64,000 nucleotides of DNA, taken from NCBI GenBank assembly GCA_031761405.1, contig JASEVX010000001.1, forward strand, positions 24,395,346-24,459,345. The letters are read 5' to 3'. The notes below the pieces were generated by a model. That model was not told where the DNA came from. It did not search any database and was given only the letters and a program-made list of their open reading frames with translations. Made by a program: the position numbers and the translations under genes. Below, piece after piece: positions 57,201 to 63,552 of this stretch. This stretch comes from Serripes groenlandicus (taxonomy: Eukaryota; Mollusca; Bivalvia; Cardiida; Cardiidae). Each line of letters begins with the position of its first letter. The first letter of the stretch is position 1.

Positions 57201-60200
57201 CAGTTTTTGACGATCGGTGAATTGGAGGGTAATTTTTTCTGAATTTTTGCTTGACCCTCTTATAAGTCGCTCCCCCCACTTCACTTTCGATTTTGAAGGT
57301 AAAAAAGTGCGACTTATAACCGAGTATATACGGTATCTATATTTAATATATTTGAGACAAGTTCGAGAACGAATCATAAAGCATTTGGGACCAGTGTAGA
57401 TCCAGATGAATCTGTTCATCTACACAGTTTTAGCCAAGCCCCAGTAGCTAGGTCGGTAGCGATCCAGGGGTTGAGAGTGCAAATCCCAGGTTGGCCAACA
57501 TTCTTTCCGACATTTGACAAAAGTCACTGTGACAAGCGTCATTTATCTTTTACCAATGGGCTAACAGTCTATGTGGAAAAGTGGTCTGTTGCTTGGAAAG
57601 TATGTTGTGGAGTACTGATGTGAGAAAGCTAGGAAACACATGAGTAGATGAACTGGCCGCGATATGACTGAAAGTTGCTGAAAATGGTGTTAAGCCCCAA
57701 TCAACTACACAGTTCTAGAATTAGTCAAAGAAGCTTTCAAGAAATTTCTGTGTAAATTTGGACAGGACATCTTGGAGGTGCTGGTAGATTTTGATCTACA
57801 CTTTTAACGAGTTTCTCTTGTTTATCAGGATGTATTTTATAGTATTTATTGAACAAGTCTATTTTATTAGAATTCAAACTGATACATACCCTGGAAACAT
57901 CCATCATAGACTTTAGTTTCTCTTGTATATCAGGATGCTCCTCTGTTGAAATAAAAATAATTCAAGATGAGTTTGAAAAACAACTACGCCTCTGTGTAGC
58001 AAAAAAGTTGTATTTACCATTTCCCACATACAACAAATCTGCAGCAGGTGAATCTGTAAACTTCTAGACAAAAATATGGAAATTTCAAAAGTCTTCTGTT
58101 TCAGATAGGTCAGAATGTGTCTACAAGTGGGAAACAGTTAAAAGTAGGTCAAAAATCAATGTCAAGGTCACACGATCAAACATTTTGGCTTCATTAGAAA
58201 GATGTTGTCACCTGTATACACATGACAAATGTCTCCGACAGGTCAACAGTAAACTGTTGTAGCCAATAATAAAGCTTCGACCACAGACAGATTGACAGGG
58301 CAATTACTAAAACTATTTACTGAAAAAAGTTGAAAACAGTGTGGCAAGAAGAGAAACTGGGTTAACCCTTTCCCTCATACGGCAATTCTGCAGCAGACGA
58401 CTTTGAACAAATTTTGTCAAAAAATAGAAAATCTCTATAATTGAATGGATAACCTATGACTAAAAGTGGAAAACATTGTGTCAAAAGGAGAAATTGCTCG
58501 TTTTGAGCAATTTCTTCTTTTGTCACTATGTTTTTCAAAAAGCCGTCTGCTGCAGAGGCGTCAGAAAGCGTCTATATGAGGGAAAGGGTTAAGACATACC
58601 TGTCTCCTGACTGTCCTCATCTTCACCCTGGAATGCCTTTACTTGTAGGAAACAATCTCGCAGTACCTAACCGACAAAAAATAGAGTTTATACTAACACC
58701 GTCCAAACAATAATGACAAAAAAATAACAAGGTTTCATTTTTGTTGGATTTTTTGTTTTATAAAAGGCCATATTAGGCAAAAGAAGTCTTTATGCATATA
58801 AGTGAAAGCATTAGTTATTGGTATATTGTAGATAGGCAGCAAACAAATTGGGCTACACTTCTAGTGTTTTGCCAGGAGTTACATCCTGTTGTACAATACA
58901 TGTTGACAAATAGCAAAAGCTCTTGAAAGACTCTCAGTAAAAATCATGCCAGAGTTTTCGGTATTTGCATCCGTCTCAAAACAGTTAATAGAAAATAAAG
59001 ATAATAACAAGCACTAATAATACATACATCCAATTCATTTTCTTTAAAGGCTAAATCTTCTTGCATTCTTCTACTGTCTGATGAATACTGTTCTATTTGC
59101 TCGTTCAACTCTTTAACACTGAAATAAAGAGATGGTTAAACTGAAAATAGCCATTTACCCGATATGCAGCTATTATTAGACTCGTCAAAAAGAAAAAGAA
59201 AACATTTTTCATCCATGTAATTTGTTTAACCCTTACCCTCATACGACAATTCTGCAGCAGACAACTTTGAACATATTTTGTCAATAAATAGAAAATCTCT
59301 ATAATTGAATGGATAACCTATGACTAAAAGTGGGAAACATTGTGGCAAAAGGAGAAATTTTATTGTTTTGTCACTATGTTTTCAAAAAGCAGTCTGCTGC
59401 AGAGGCATCAGAAAAGGTTTATATGAGGGAAAGAGTTTGAGACGCCTTTCGATGCATTTACAGCAGACAACTTTTGAAAACATTGTGGCATAAGAAAAAT
59501 GAGCAATTTCTCCATTTGCCACGATGCTTTCAACTAAATTTGATAAAAAATTTCATTTAAAATCCTTTTTCATATTTTCAATGTCGTCTGCTGCAGAATT
59601 GTTGTATGTAGAAAAGTTTAAATCACACAAAAATCAAAAAAGACTTCCTAAAGGTTTGAATGCTTTAATAATTTTCCATTAATTTTGCACCAGTACTCCA
59701 GTTCTCTCAGAAAGAATGTTCCATATAAGATTAAGACTTATGAAGAAAGGAAGTTGTCAGCTGAAACAAAATCAAAATTTATTCAAAACCTTTCCCTGAT
59801 AAGCCACCCCAGCAGCAGACAATTTTTTTAAAAGTTTCAAAACAAACTTTTTCTCCTTATCCTATAATGTTTTCAACACTGAATAAAATTTCTTCAGATG
59901 CTTCATATTTTGGCATTATCTCATTATCTTTTCTTTTCTCACAGTTAGAATATGCTAAAATCCTTGTTTAATGAGGGATAAATAATGCAACAAGGCTTAT
60001 CAAAAGGAACTCACTTTTCTGACCAGGATATCGCTTCTTCATCCAACTGTAAATATAAAATAAATATAATACATTTAACATATGTATTTCTCATTGAAGT
60101 TCTTAACAAATTTGATTTTGAAATAAGTTTGTACAATCTGTATTGCCCTTCCCATACACATGAAATCCACACCAGATGACTTTGAAAATATTATTAAAGT

Positions 60201-63200
60201 CAAAATCATGGAAATTCTCTAAGGATGTATTAATTTCATACAGAAAAGAGAAAAAAACATTGTGGGAAAAGGAAAATTGCTTAAAACAATAAATTTCATG
60301 GTTACATACAACAATTTTTCAAACATAACATGTCTTTTAAAATATGGAAATAGCAGACATCTCTTAAAATATCATATTAGGTGAATGGTTTAACTCTACC
60401 ACATACAATAAATCAACAGCAGATGACCTTCAAAACCATGGAAAATCTCTATAAATGAAAGCATGCTTACTGAATACAGTTGAAAACATTATGGCAAAAG
60501 GAGAAATTACTCATCATGAACAATTTTTCCATTTGCCACTCTGTTTTCAAAAGCCATCTGCTTCAGATGCATCAAAATGCGTCTAGAAGTTGGAAAGGAT
60601 AAAACACCATGTTGTTTTACATACCTGAGTTTTTCTAGTTTCTAGTAGGTGTCTCAAAAAATATCATATCAAATAAATGTTTGAACCCTTTCCCACATAC
60701 AGATGCTTTCTAATGCCTCTGCAATTACAGCTTTTTGAAAACATAGTGACAAAACAAGAAATTTATCAAAACGAGCAATTTCTCCTTTTGCCTCAATGTT
60801 TTCCACTTTTAGTCATAGGTTATCCATTCAATTAAAGAGATTTTCTATTTTTTGACAAAATATGTTCAAAGTCGTCTGCTGCAGAATTGTCATATGAGGG
60901 AAGGGGTTAAAGACCATGTTGTTTTACATACCTGAGTTTTTCTAGTTTCTAGAAGCTCTGTCTGTTGTGTAAGATTGTCTATCTGTTCCTGCATTCTTCT
61001 CACTTCATCCTCCTTTTCAGTATTACTCTTGGTTCTCTATAAACAGATATGTTGTATACAGAAAAGGAATAACATGAGCACTGCAAGCAAATGCCAACAC
61101 TCGTCTGGTTTTTAGTAAGATGAAAAGGGGCATTATTGAATAATTATTAAATTCAGAGTTATATAACTTGTTATAGACATTTTTCATTTGAAAATAGTTT
61201 GAGGTAAGGTTAAACTTTTGCGACGACTACGCCAAGAGTATGACAATAGGCCGACTTTTTTAACAGACAAGCTAAAATTATTTTTGCAGTTTCTCCAGAC
61301 CACTTTTACAACGACTACGCCAAGGGTATGACAATAGGCCGACTTTTTTTCTTCAAAAAACAGACAAGCTAAAATTATTTTTGCGGTTTCTCCAGACCAC
61401 TTTTAAAAAACTTTGACAGAAAGCAAGCAATCTCTCCCTTCAACCACGGTGTTTTCAACTCAAAATAAAATTTAAAACCCAGATTTTGTTTCTATATGTT
61501 TTCATTAGATGTTTTCAAATCTAGACAAATCTAGACATCACATAAAATGTCATATTGAGTCACTAGAATTTCTGAGGCAGAAATATTTGACCTTGTCTGT
61601 GGCAGAAAGAAAGAAATAAGTAAATCACAAGAGAACGAGGATTTTGCAAATTGCGTGTATTCAGATCAGACTGCAGATTCACAGTCTGATCTACACCTAC
61701 AATAGCCTTAAATATCATCTAATTAGTTTCCTTGAACAATTTGCTGCTTGATGGCACCTGTATAGCAGACAACTTATAAATTTACGGGAAAAGGAAAGAT
61801 TGCTCAGAATGGGCGCTGTGGTCATGGTGGAGTGCCCTTGGGTAAGGCATATTTCCTAGCCTAGTACTGGTTTAGTTACCCAGGGATCATAAATAAGTGA
61901 ACTGTCGCCGTGATATAACTGAAATAATGTTGAAAACGGCATTAAACCCAAACAAAACAAATCTTAGGTCCTAAAAGCTATACCTATTGTCTCCACATTT
62001 TGGCCTCTTCTCTACAAATATAATGAATTTGTAGATTAAATAATTGCATATATATAATTATTAATAAGGGATGAAGTAAAACTCATATATACCTTGACTA
62101 CATCTTCCTGTAATTCGTAAACTCTTTCCTGGAATCCTTCTTTCTCCTTTTCCTGGTTAGTGACGGCCTGTTCTAATTTTTTAATGGTATCTGTTCGGGA
62201 TCTGATGTCGGTATTCAGTTCACCAACTTCGTGTTTGTAATCGGATATCTCTTGTTGTAACAACCCCATCTGTTTCCTCAGGGTATCTATTTGAGTCTAA
62301 AAATACAGTCCAACCTGTGTTTAAAGACCACCCATGGGAAGCAAACAATATGGTCTTTGTTCACAGGTGGTCTTTAATTACAGGGTCATTTATGCAGAAA
62401 ATGAGTAATTGGGAAATTAAAGGTGAGGTTGCTAGAGACAGGGAATTGCTAAACAAGGGTGATCTTTAAAACAGGTTTAACTGTATACGTAAAGACACTG
62501 GCACTGTTTGTCAACTTGTCATAGAAGGGTTAACCCCCTTTCCCACATACAAGATGTCTGCAGCAGATGACCTTGAAAACATCTAGGCAAAAATATGGAA
62601 AATCTCTGTAAATGAAACTAAATCAATAGAGTTGAAAACATTGTGACAAAATGATCATACGCAAAATAATTCTTTTGTCACAATGTTTTCATGTTGCCTG
62701 CTGGAGAGGTGTCAGATGGTCTGTATGAGGGGTAAGTGTTAAATGAAATGAGCGGTCTTCAAACACCAGCCACATTTGGACCAGTGCAGAATTAGATCAG
62801 TCATTCACATTCACATAGTCTGATCTGGATCTGCACTGTTTGGCAAAGACTATTTGTTTGGTGTTTTACAAAGATTTCAACAACTTTTCAGTTATATCAC
62901 GGCATTTCCTGGGTAAGTTACCAGTACTACTGGTCTATTTATCCTGATACCAGCTAGTCAGTCGTAATGCTAACCCCACAACCCTGAGCGCCAAGGAGGG
63001 TAGCCATTTTGGTATGACCAGGGATCGAACCCATTACCTCCAACATCTGAGGTGGATGCTCTTCCACTACACCACCAAGGCGGTATACTTGGCAAAGAGA
63101 AAGTCTTGTTCTATCCCTGGTTTATTTGGAGTGAAAGCAGTGGGCATTAACTGTACATTTATGGGTCTTGTTGGTGAGCAGTAAAGCCTCTGGGAGAATG

Positions 63201-63552
63201 TGTCTGTTAAACTTGAGACTTCAATGTTTGAATGTGCAACATTTTGACTGAATCATGATGAAGTTTAATTCTTTCCAACATACAACAAATCTGCAGCATG
63301 AAAAATCTCTGCTATTAATAATAGAGATAAAAACATTGTGGCAAAAGGAGAAACTGATCATTATGAGCATTTTGTCCTTTTGTCACAATGTTTTCAATAG
63401 TTTTCTGCTATAGGTGTTAAAATGTGCCTGTATGTTAGAAAAGATTAATACATCTATGTACTTACAAGTTTATCTCGGTATGTGTTTATATCCGACTCCA
63501 GATTTCCTGCAGTAGCTTGTTGGTTGAACAGATCTGATTCTAGTTCCTCAAT
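33145..63552 (-). CDS. TANGO1: TANGO1/cTAGE5-family protein (MIA3-like), C-terminal 538 residues, 5' part outside window
   Basis: TANGO1 and cTAGE5 organise ER exit sites and help load large cargo such as procollagen; a cytosolic coiled coil is followed by a proline-rich tail that binds Sec23 (family knowledge). Seventeen minus-strand exons join without a phase break (1617 bases including the stop). Order: long coiled coil (QMGLLQQEISDYKHEVGELN, LEQAVTNQEKEKEGFQERVY, MQEDLAFKENELD), an acidic spacer (VLRDCFLQVKAFQGEDEDSQ), more coiled coil, the signature IAANEKKAHENW then LATRAAERELKESRHECGML, LTELERKLIPPG, then a proline-rich domain with many PPP/PPR motifs and the end GSRDRGTAQRHQSQV. The SH3-like lumenal domain and membrane segment are not in the window, so MIA3 and MIA2 cannot be told apart here. 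Introns are dense with TTAA MITEs. Confidence 0.92.
33533..33763. mobile_element. TTAA MITE, young group
   Basis: Full length, about 310 bases upstream (minus sense) of the TANGO1 last exon. Confidence 0.83.
33977..34207. mobile_element. TTAA MITE, young group
   Basis: Full length, exact TTAA on both sides, opposite in orientation to the copy at 33533. Confidence 0.87.
36321..36332 (+). promoter_or_regulatory. NRF1-type promoter site
   Basis: TGCGCATGCGCG is an exact match to the NRF1 consensus YGCGCAYGCGCR. It sits just 5' of the small ORF at 36340, and the motif is palindromic so it could also serve the minus strand. A perfect 8-bp hairpin TTTGACGC/GCGTCAAA lies at 36245-36263 and an AAGGTCA half-site at about 36345. 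Confidence 0.5.
36340..36543 (+). CDS. Small intronless candidate gene, 67 residues, nested in TANGO1 last intron
   Basis: ATG at 36340 to TAA at 36541-36543, opposite in strand to TANGO1. The N-terminus MLKVTKLHNRIGSIFSLETV has four basic residues plus a histidine, with no acidic residue before position 18, as in a mitochondrial presequence. The rest is helical (NMKTTFSKLKLLLKGESEID). An exact NRF1-type site lies 8 bases upstream, and AATAAA hexamers follow at 36829 and 36842. The surrounding 35.8-36.85 kb is almost free of repeats, unlike the rest of the window. I do not recognise a family. It may be the first exon of a longer gene or a non-coding first exon. Confidence 0.42.
   Translation: MLKVTKLHNRIGSIFSLETVPTLDIHGLTLLNEFYTNQDISLNMKTTFSKLKLLLKGESEIDLNDDT
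36829..36847 (+). terminator. Tandem poly(A) signals after the small ORF
   Basis: AATAAA at 36829-36834 and at 36842-36847, preceded by a GC hairpin (about 36805-36827, GTCGCGGGC / GCCCGGCGAC with one bulge). They would close a ~0.5-kb transcript from the NRF1 site. Confidence 0.35.
36879..36936. mobile_element. 58-bp deletion derivative of the TTAA MITE
   Basis: Both ends (TTAACCCTTTCCCTCATATA and AGGGTTAA) enclose only about 30 bases; abuts a full copy through a shared TTAA. Confidence 0.65.
36933..37162. mobile_element. TTAA MITE, young group
   Basis: Full length; follows the poly(A) signals of the small candidate gene by about 85 bases. Confidence 0.87.
37915..38075 (-). mobile_element. 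SINE type 2, degraded 3' part
   Basis: Reverse 'caccagtactactggtgag' and 'tgagcacctaggtaggaact'. Confidence 0.45.
38137..38348. mobile_element. TTAA MITE, older group
   Basis: TTACCCTTTTCCAC to GTGGAAAATAGTTAA. Confidence 0.7.
38665..39119. mobile_element. Older TTAA MITE split by a young copy
   Basis: Left part 38665-38834 and right part 39065-39119 rejoin at a single TTAA to give one normal element. Confidence 0.82.
38835..39064. mobile_element. TTAA MITE, young group, nested insertion
   Basis: Inserted at TTAA within the older copy at 38665-39119, with TTAA on both sides. Confidence 0.9.
39183..39413. mobile_element. TTAA MITE, young group
   Basis: TTAACACTTTCCC to GAGGGAAAGGGTTAA; inserted in the 'gtcaattctcacaag' minisatellite. 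Confidence 0.85.
39505..39735. mobile_element. TTAA MITE, older group
   Basis: AATTCTTTCCAACAC to GTGGAAAAGGTTAA, core GCTCGTAATGAGC. Confidence 0.7.
39781..40095. mobile_element. TTAA MITE, young group, carrying a retroposon tail
   Basis: Ends TTAACCCTTTCCC and GAGGGAACGGGTTAA; interrupted at about 39936-40005 by a foreign piece with a target duplication. Confidence 0.85.
39936..40010 (+). mobile_element. 5'-truncated retroposon tail inside a MITE
   Basis: Ends in a (CATT)n run; the MITE sequence CCATTCAATTATA occurs on both sides, as a target-site duplication of about 13 bp. It looks like a LINE/SINE 3' end (inference). Confidence 0.6.
40696..40923. mobile_element. TTAA MITE, older group
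   Basis: TTAACCCTTACCC to GAAAAGGGTTAA, complete palindrome core. Confidence 0.78.
41310..41490 (-). repeat. Dispersed repeat 'tatatgggggctatatagg', reverse copy
   Basis: Shares 'tttaggatatgcacatctcc', 'aaatatggcttccgaccga' and 'gtgactcctatatacc' with 53090-53280. Confidence 0.65.
42006..42235. mobile_element. TTAA MITE, young group
   Basis: Full length, exact TTAA on both sides. Confidence 0.87.
42620..42700. repeat. Hairpin element core
   Basis: 'cctatattgtgggttacc' and inverse 'gaacccacaatatagggtc' with a diverged centre. Confidence 0.55.
42958..43226 (-). CDS. TANGO1: TANGO1 exon, main proline-rich domain
   Basis: Acceptor TCATTTACAG, donor GTAAGG; 89 full codons, GC-rich against AT-rich surroundings. 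Reads DRRLPPGPRPPPPMELRSPP, then IRPPFPPPGRSPPQFDRYPP, then GPRPHFPRPPPPHLHSPPRI. This is the Sec23-binding type of tail (family knowledge). The long +strand ORF across it is a shadow. Confidence 0.92.
43747..43976. mobile_element. TTAA MITE, young group
   Basis: Full length, exact TTAA on both sides. Confidence 0.87.
44591..44799. mobile_element. TTAA MITE, older group
   Basis: CCCTTTCCCACATAC to GTGGGAAAGCGTTAA. Confidence 0.72.
44983..45211. mobile_element. TTAA MITE, young group
   Basis: Full length, exact TTAA on both sides. Confidence 0.88.
45430..45659. mobile_element. TTAA MITE, young group, opposite orientation
   Basis: Full length; inverted relative to the copy at 44983 about 220 bases away, so the two could pair in the pre-mRNA. 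Confidence 0.86.
45997..46246. mobile_element. TTAA MITE with expanded G tract
   Basis: Ends TTAACCCTTTCCC and TGTTAA; the terminal GGG has grown into a 25-G run at 46216-46240. Confidence 0.8.
46605..46920. repeat. Hairpin element, split by a MITE
   Basis: 'cattgagacgattcttttga' arm and 'cccacaacatagagttt'; the flank 'cccttatctatagctctgtt' resumes after the MITE at 46725-46881. Confidence 0.6.
46968..47022 (-). CDS. TANGO1: TANGO1 exon, proline-rich
   Basis: Acceptor TTATTTCAG. MMNGPRPPGPPERPGSRG, ending at a weak donor GTCAGT that gives the only phase compatible with the next exon. Read-through would add about 14 codons before a stop. Confidence 0.85.
47455..47570. repeat. 17-bp minisatellite
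   Basis: About six units of 'catccattaacggatca' with small changes. Confidence 0.75.
47942..48018 (-). CDS. TANGO1: TANGO1 exon, coiled coil to proline-rich transition
   Basis: Acceptor CCATTTCAG, donor GTAATG. LTELERKLIPPGVIRPITHR then GMPPP. Confidence 0.9.
48305..48534. mobile_element. TTAA MITE, young group, decayed left end
   Basis: TTAATTATTTCCCTC to GAGGGAAAGGGTTAA. Confidence 0.82.
48913..48980 (-). CDS. TANGO1: TANGO1 exon
   Basis: Acceptor TTTATCAAAG, donor GTAAGC. LATRAAERELKESRHECGML, following directly on the EKKAHENW motif as in vertebrates. Confidence 0.92.
49036..49265. mobile_element. TTAA MITE, young group
   Basis: Full length, exact TTAA on both sides, about 55 bases 5' (minus sense) of a TANGO1 exon. 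Confidence 0.87.
49930..49965 (-). CDS. TANGO1: TANGO1 12-codon exon, conserved EKKAHxNW motif
   Basis: Acceptor TTTTCACAG, donor GTAAGA. IAANEKKAHENW, the most diagnostic family motif in the window. Confidence 0.93.
50210..50940 (-). repeat. 25-bp minisatellite made of a TANGO1 splice donor
   Basis: Minus-strand unit GGGATTTTAGATCACAGGTA + ATGTA, roughly 25-30 units. The unit nearest the exon is the exon end and its donor. Confidence 0.88.
50922..50982 (-). CDS. TANGO1: TANGO1 exon whose donor seeds a minisatellite
   Basis: Acceptor TTTTCATTCAG, then TQTDDLKNEISKAERDFRSQ and donor GTAATA at 50921. The last ~17 exon bases and the donor are one unit of the 25-bp array at 50210-50940. Confidence 0.88.
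51265..51470 (-). mobile_element. SINE type 2, 5'-truncated
   Basis: Reverse body 'aaccctgagagccaaggagg'; head absent. Confidence 0.6.
51513..51738. mobile_element. TTAA MITE, older group
   Basis: TTAACCCTTTCCCGC to GTGGGAAATTAA, core GCTCATCGTGAGC. Confidence 0.8.
51880..52109. mobile_element. TTAA MITE, young group
   Basis: Full length, exact TTAA on both sides. Confidence 0.87.
52795..52896 (-). CDS. TANGO1: TANGO1 exon, coiled coil
   Basis: Acceptor TTATTTCAG, donor GTAAGT. QLGEQEVLKNQNMTKLKSSD and SFTQDLVKENEIY. Confidence 0.88.
53090..53280 (-). repeat. Dispersed repeat 'tatatgggggctatatagg', reverse copy
   Basis: See the copy at 41310; close in sequence and same orientation. Confidence 0.65.
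53606..53821 (+). CDS. Isolated ORF of unknown origin inside a TANGO1 intron
   Basis: 71 codons in non-repeat sequence, opposite strand to TANGO1: KPVLGRKQSKYKITFREQKP then HVIYPECDRLTIGYTDQLGL. A good donor GTAAGT at 53780 would cut it after YLVYIT, so it could be a first exon or a remnant of a mobile-element ORF. No family recognised and no promoter seen. Confidence 0.25.
   Translation: MSHILLVMKPVLGRKQSKYKITFREQKPGLHVIYPECDRLTIGYTDQLGLDDYLVYITVSDSRRVPEDVVY
54016..54154 (-). CDS. TANGO1: TANGO1 exon, coiled coil
   Basis: Acceptor GTATTTCTAG, donor GTAGGT; 45 full codons. Reads QQLKRTMETNHTDKMKAERQ and LEVLSKYFKEKEAELS. Confidence 0.9.
54180..54365 (-). mobile_element. SINE type 1, 5'-truncated
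   Basis: Tail and body only, 26 bases from a TANGO1 exon acceptor. Confidence 0.65.
54761..54962. mobile_element. TTAA MITE, older group
   Basis: TTAACCATTTCCAA to GGGAAAGAGTTAA; ends about 35 bases before a TANGO1 exon donor. Confidence 0.74.
54999..55089 (-). CDS. TANGO1: TANGO1 exon, coiled coil
   Basis: Acceptor ATCCAACAG, donor GTAGGT. MNAALKAVEDEKYILQNKLQ, comparable to the cTAGE5 'LKSVEEDKERALTKLQ' segment. Confidence 0.9.
55500..57335. mobile_element. 1.8-kb non-autonomous TIR DNA transposon
   Basis: Left end TACCGTATATACTCAGTTAT and right end the inverse with one mismatch, continuing into TAAGTCGC. Subterminal repeats 'accctcttataagtcgc' occur near both ends. About 1.84 kb, with no transposase ORF. 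Superfamily not assigned; a TA target is possible. It lies in a TANGO1 intron. Confidence 0.75.
57434..57712 (+). mobile_element. tRNA-headed SINE, type 1, full length
   Basis: 'ccccagtagctaggtcggta', 'tttgacaaaagtcactgtga' and the tail 'gaaaatggtgttaagcccca'. Confidence 0.75.
57890..57942 (-). CDS. TANGO1: TANGO1 exon
   Basis: Acceptor TTTCAACAG, donor GTATGT. EHPDIQEKLKSMMDVSR. Phase fits both neighbours. Confidence 0.88.
58362..58592. mobile_element. TTAA MITE, young group, abutting a TANGO1 donor
   Basis: Full length; its right TTAA ends about 7 bases from the splice donor of the exon at 58600. Confidence 0.88.
58600..58666 (-). CDS. TANGO1: TANGO1 exon, acidic spacer
   Basis: Acceptor CGGTTAG, donor GTATGT. 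VLRDCFLQVKAFQGEDEDSQ, comparable to the 'VLQECLRQLK' plus acidic segment of cTAGE5/TANGO1 as I recall it. Confidence 0.9.
59028..59118 (-). CDS. TANGO1: TANGO1 exon
   Basis: Acceptor TTATTTCAG, donor GTATGT. VKELNEQIEQYSSDSRRMQE then DLAFKENELD, equivalent to the cTAGE5 stretch just before the acidic spacer. Confidence 0.9.
59226..59440. mobile_element. TTAA MITE, young group
   Basis: TTAACCCTTACCC to GAGGGAAAGAGTTTGA, core partly deleted. Confidence 0.78.
60015..60046 (-). CDS. TANGO1: TANGO1 small exon
   Basis: Acceptor TATATTTACAG, donor GTGAGT; LDEEAISWSE plus two bases. Phase fits both neighbours. Confidence 0.82.
60606..60645 (-). repeat. Exact 40-bp copy of a TANGO1 exon end and donor
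   Basis: Identical to 60913-60952, of which 60932-60952 is exon. Carries a decoy CTCAG|GTATGT. Confidence 0.85.
60681..60910. mobile_element. TTAA MITE, young group, near a TANGO1 exon
   Basis: TTGAACCCTTTCCC to GGGAAGGGGTTAA; lies between the two copies of a 40-bp exon-end duplication. Confidence 0.83.
60932..61036 (-). CDS. TANGO1: TANGO1 exon, coiled coil
   Basis: 35 codons, phase 0, acceptor TGTTTATAG, donor GTATGT. Reads EDEVRRMQEQIDNLTQQTEL. Its last 21 bases plus 19 bases of intron are duplicated exactly at 60606-60645. Confidence 0.88.
61216..61410. repeat. Two-unit direct repeat, ~95 bp
   Basis: 'cgactacgccaag.gtatgac' and 'acagacaagctaaaattatt' occur twice. Confidence 0.75.
61808..61970 (+). 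mobile_element. SINE type 3
   Basis: 'ggagtgcccttgggtaaggc', 'tagcctagtactggttt' and the tail 'gaaaacggcattaaacccaa'. Confidence 0.65.
62093..62296 (-). CDS. TANGO1: TANGO1 exon, long coiled coil
   Basis: 68 codons, phase 0, acceptor TATTTTTAG, donor GTATAT. Heptad-rich: LRKQMGLLQQEISDYKHEVG and IKKLEQAVTNQEKEKEGFQE. Confidence 0.9.
62530..62742. mobile_element. TTAA MITE, older group
   Basis: TTAACCCCCTTTCCC to GGTAAGTGTTAA. Confidence 0.7.
62858..63085 (-). mobile_element. tRNA-headed SINE, type 2, full length
   Basis: Minus-strand head with 'gggttcgatccctggtcat' B box; body 'accctgagcgccaaggagg' in reverse. Confidence 0.74.
63466..63552 (-). CDS. TANGO1: TANGO1 exon (first in window)
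   Basis: 29 codons, phase 0, acceptor AATTATTTAG, donor GTAAGT. Coiled-coil sequence IEELESDLFNQQATAGNLES. Confidence 0.85.
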
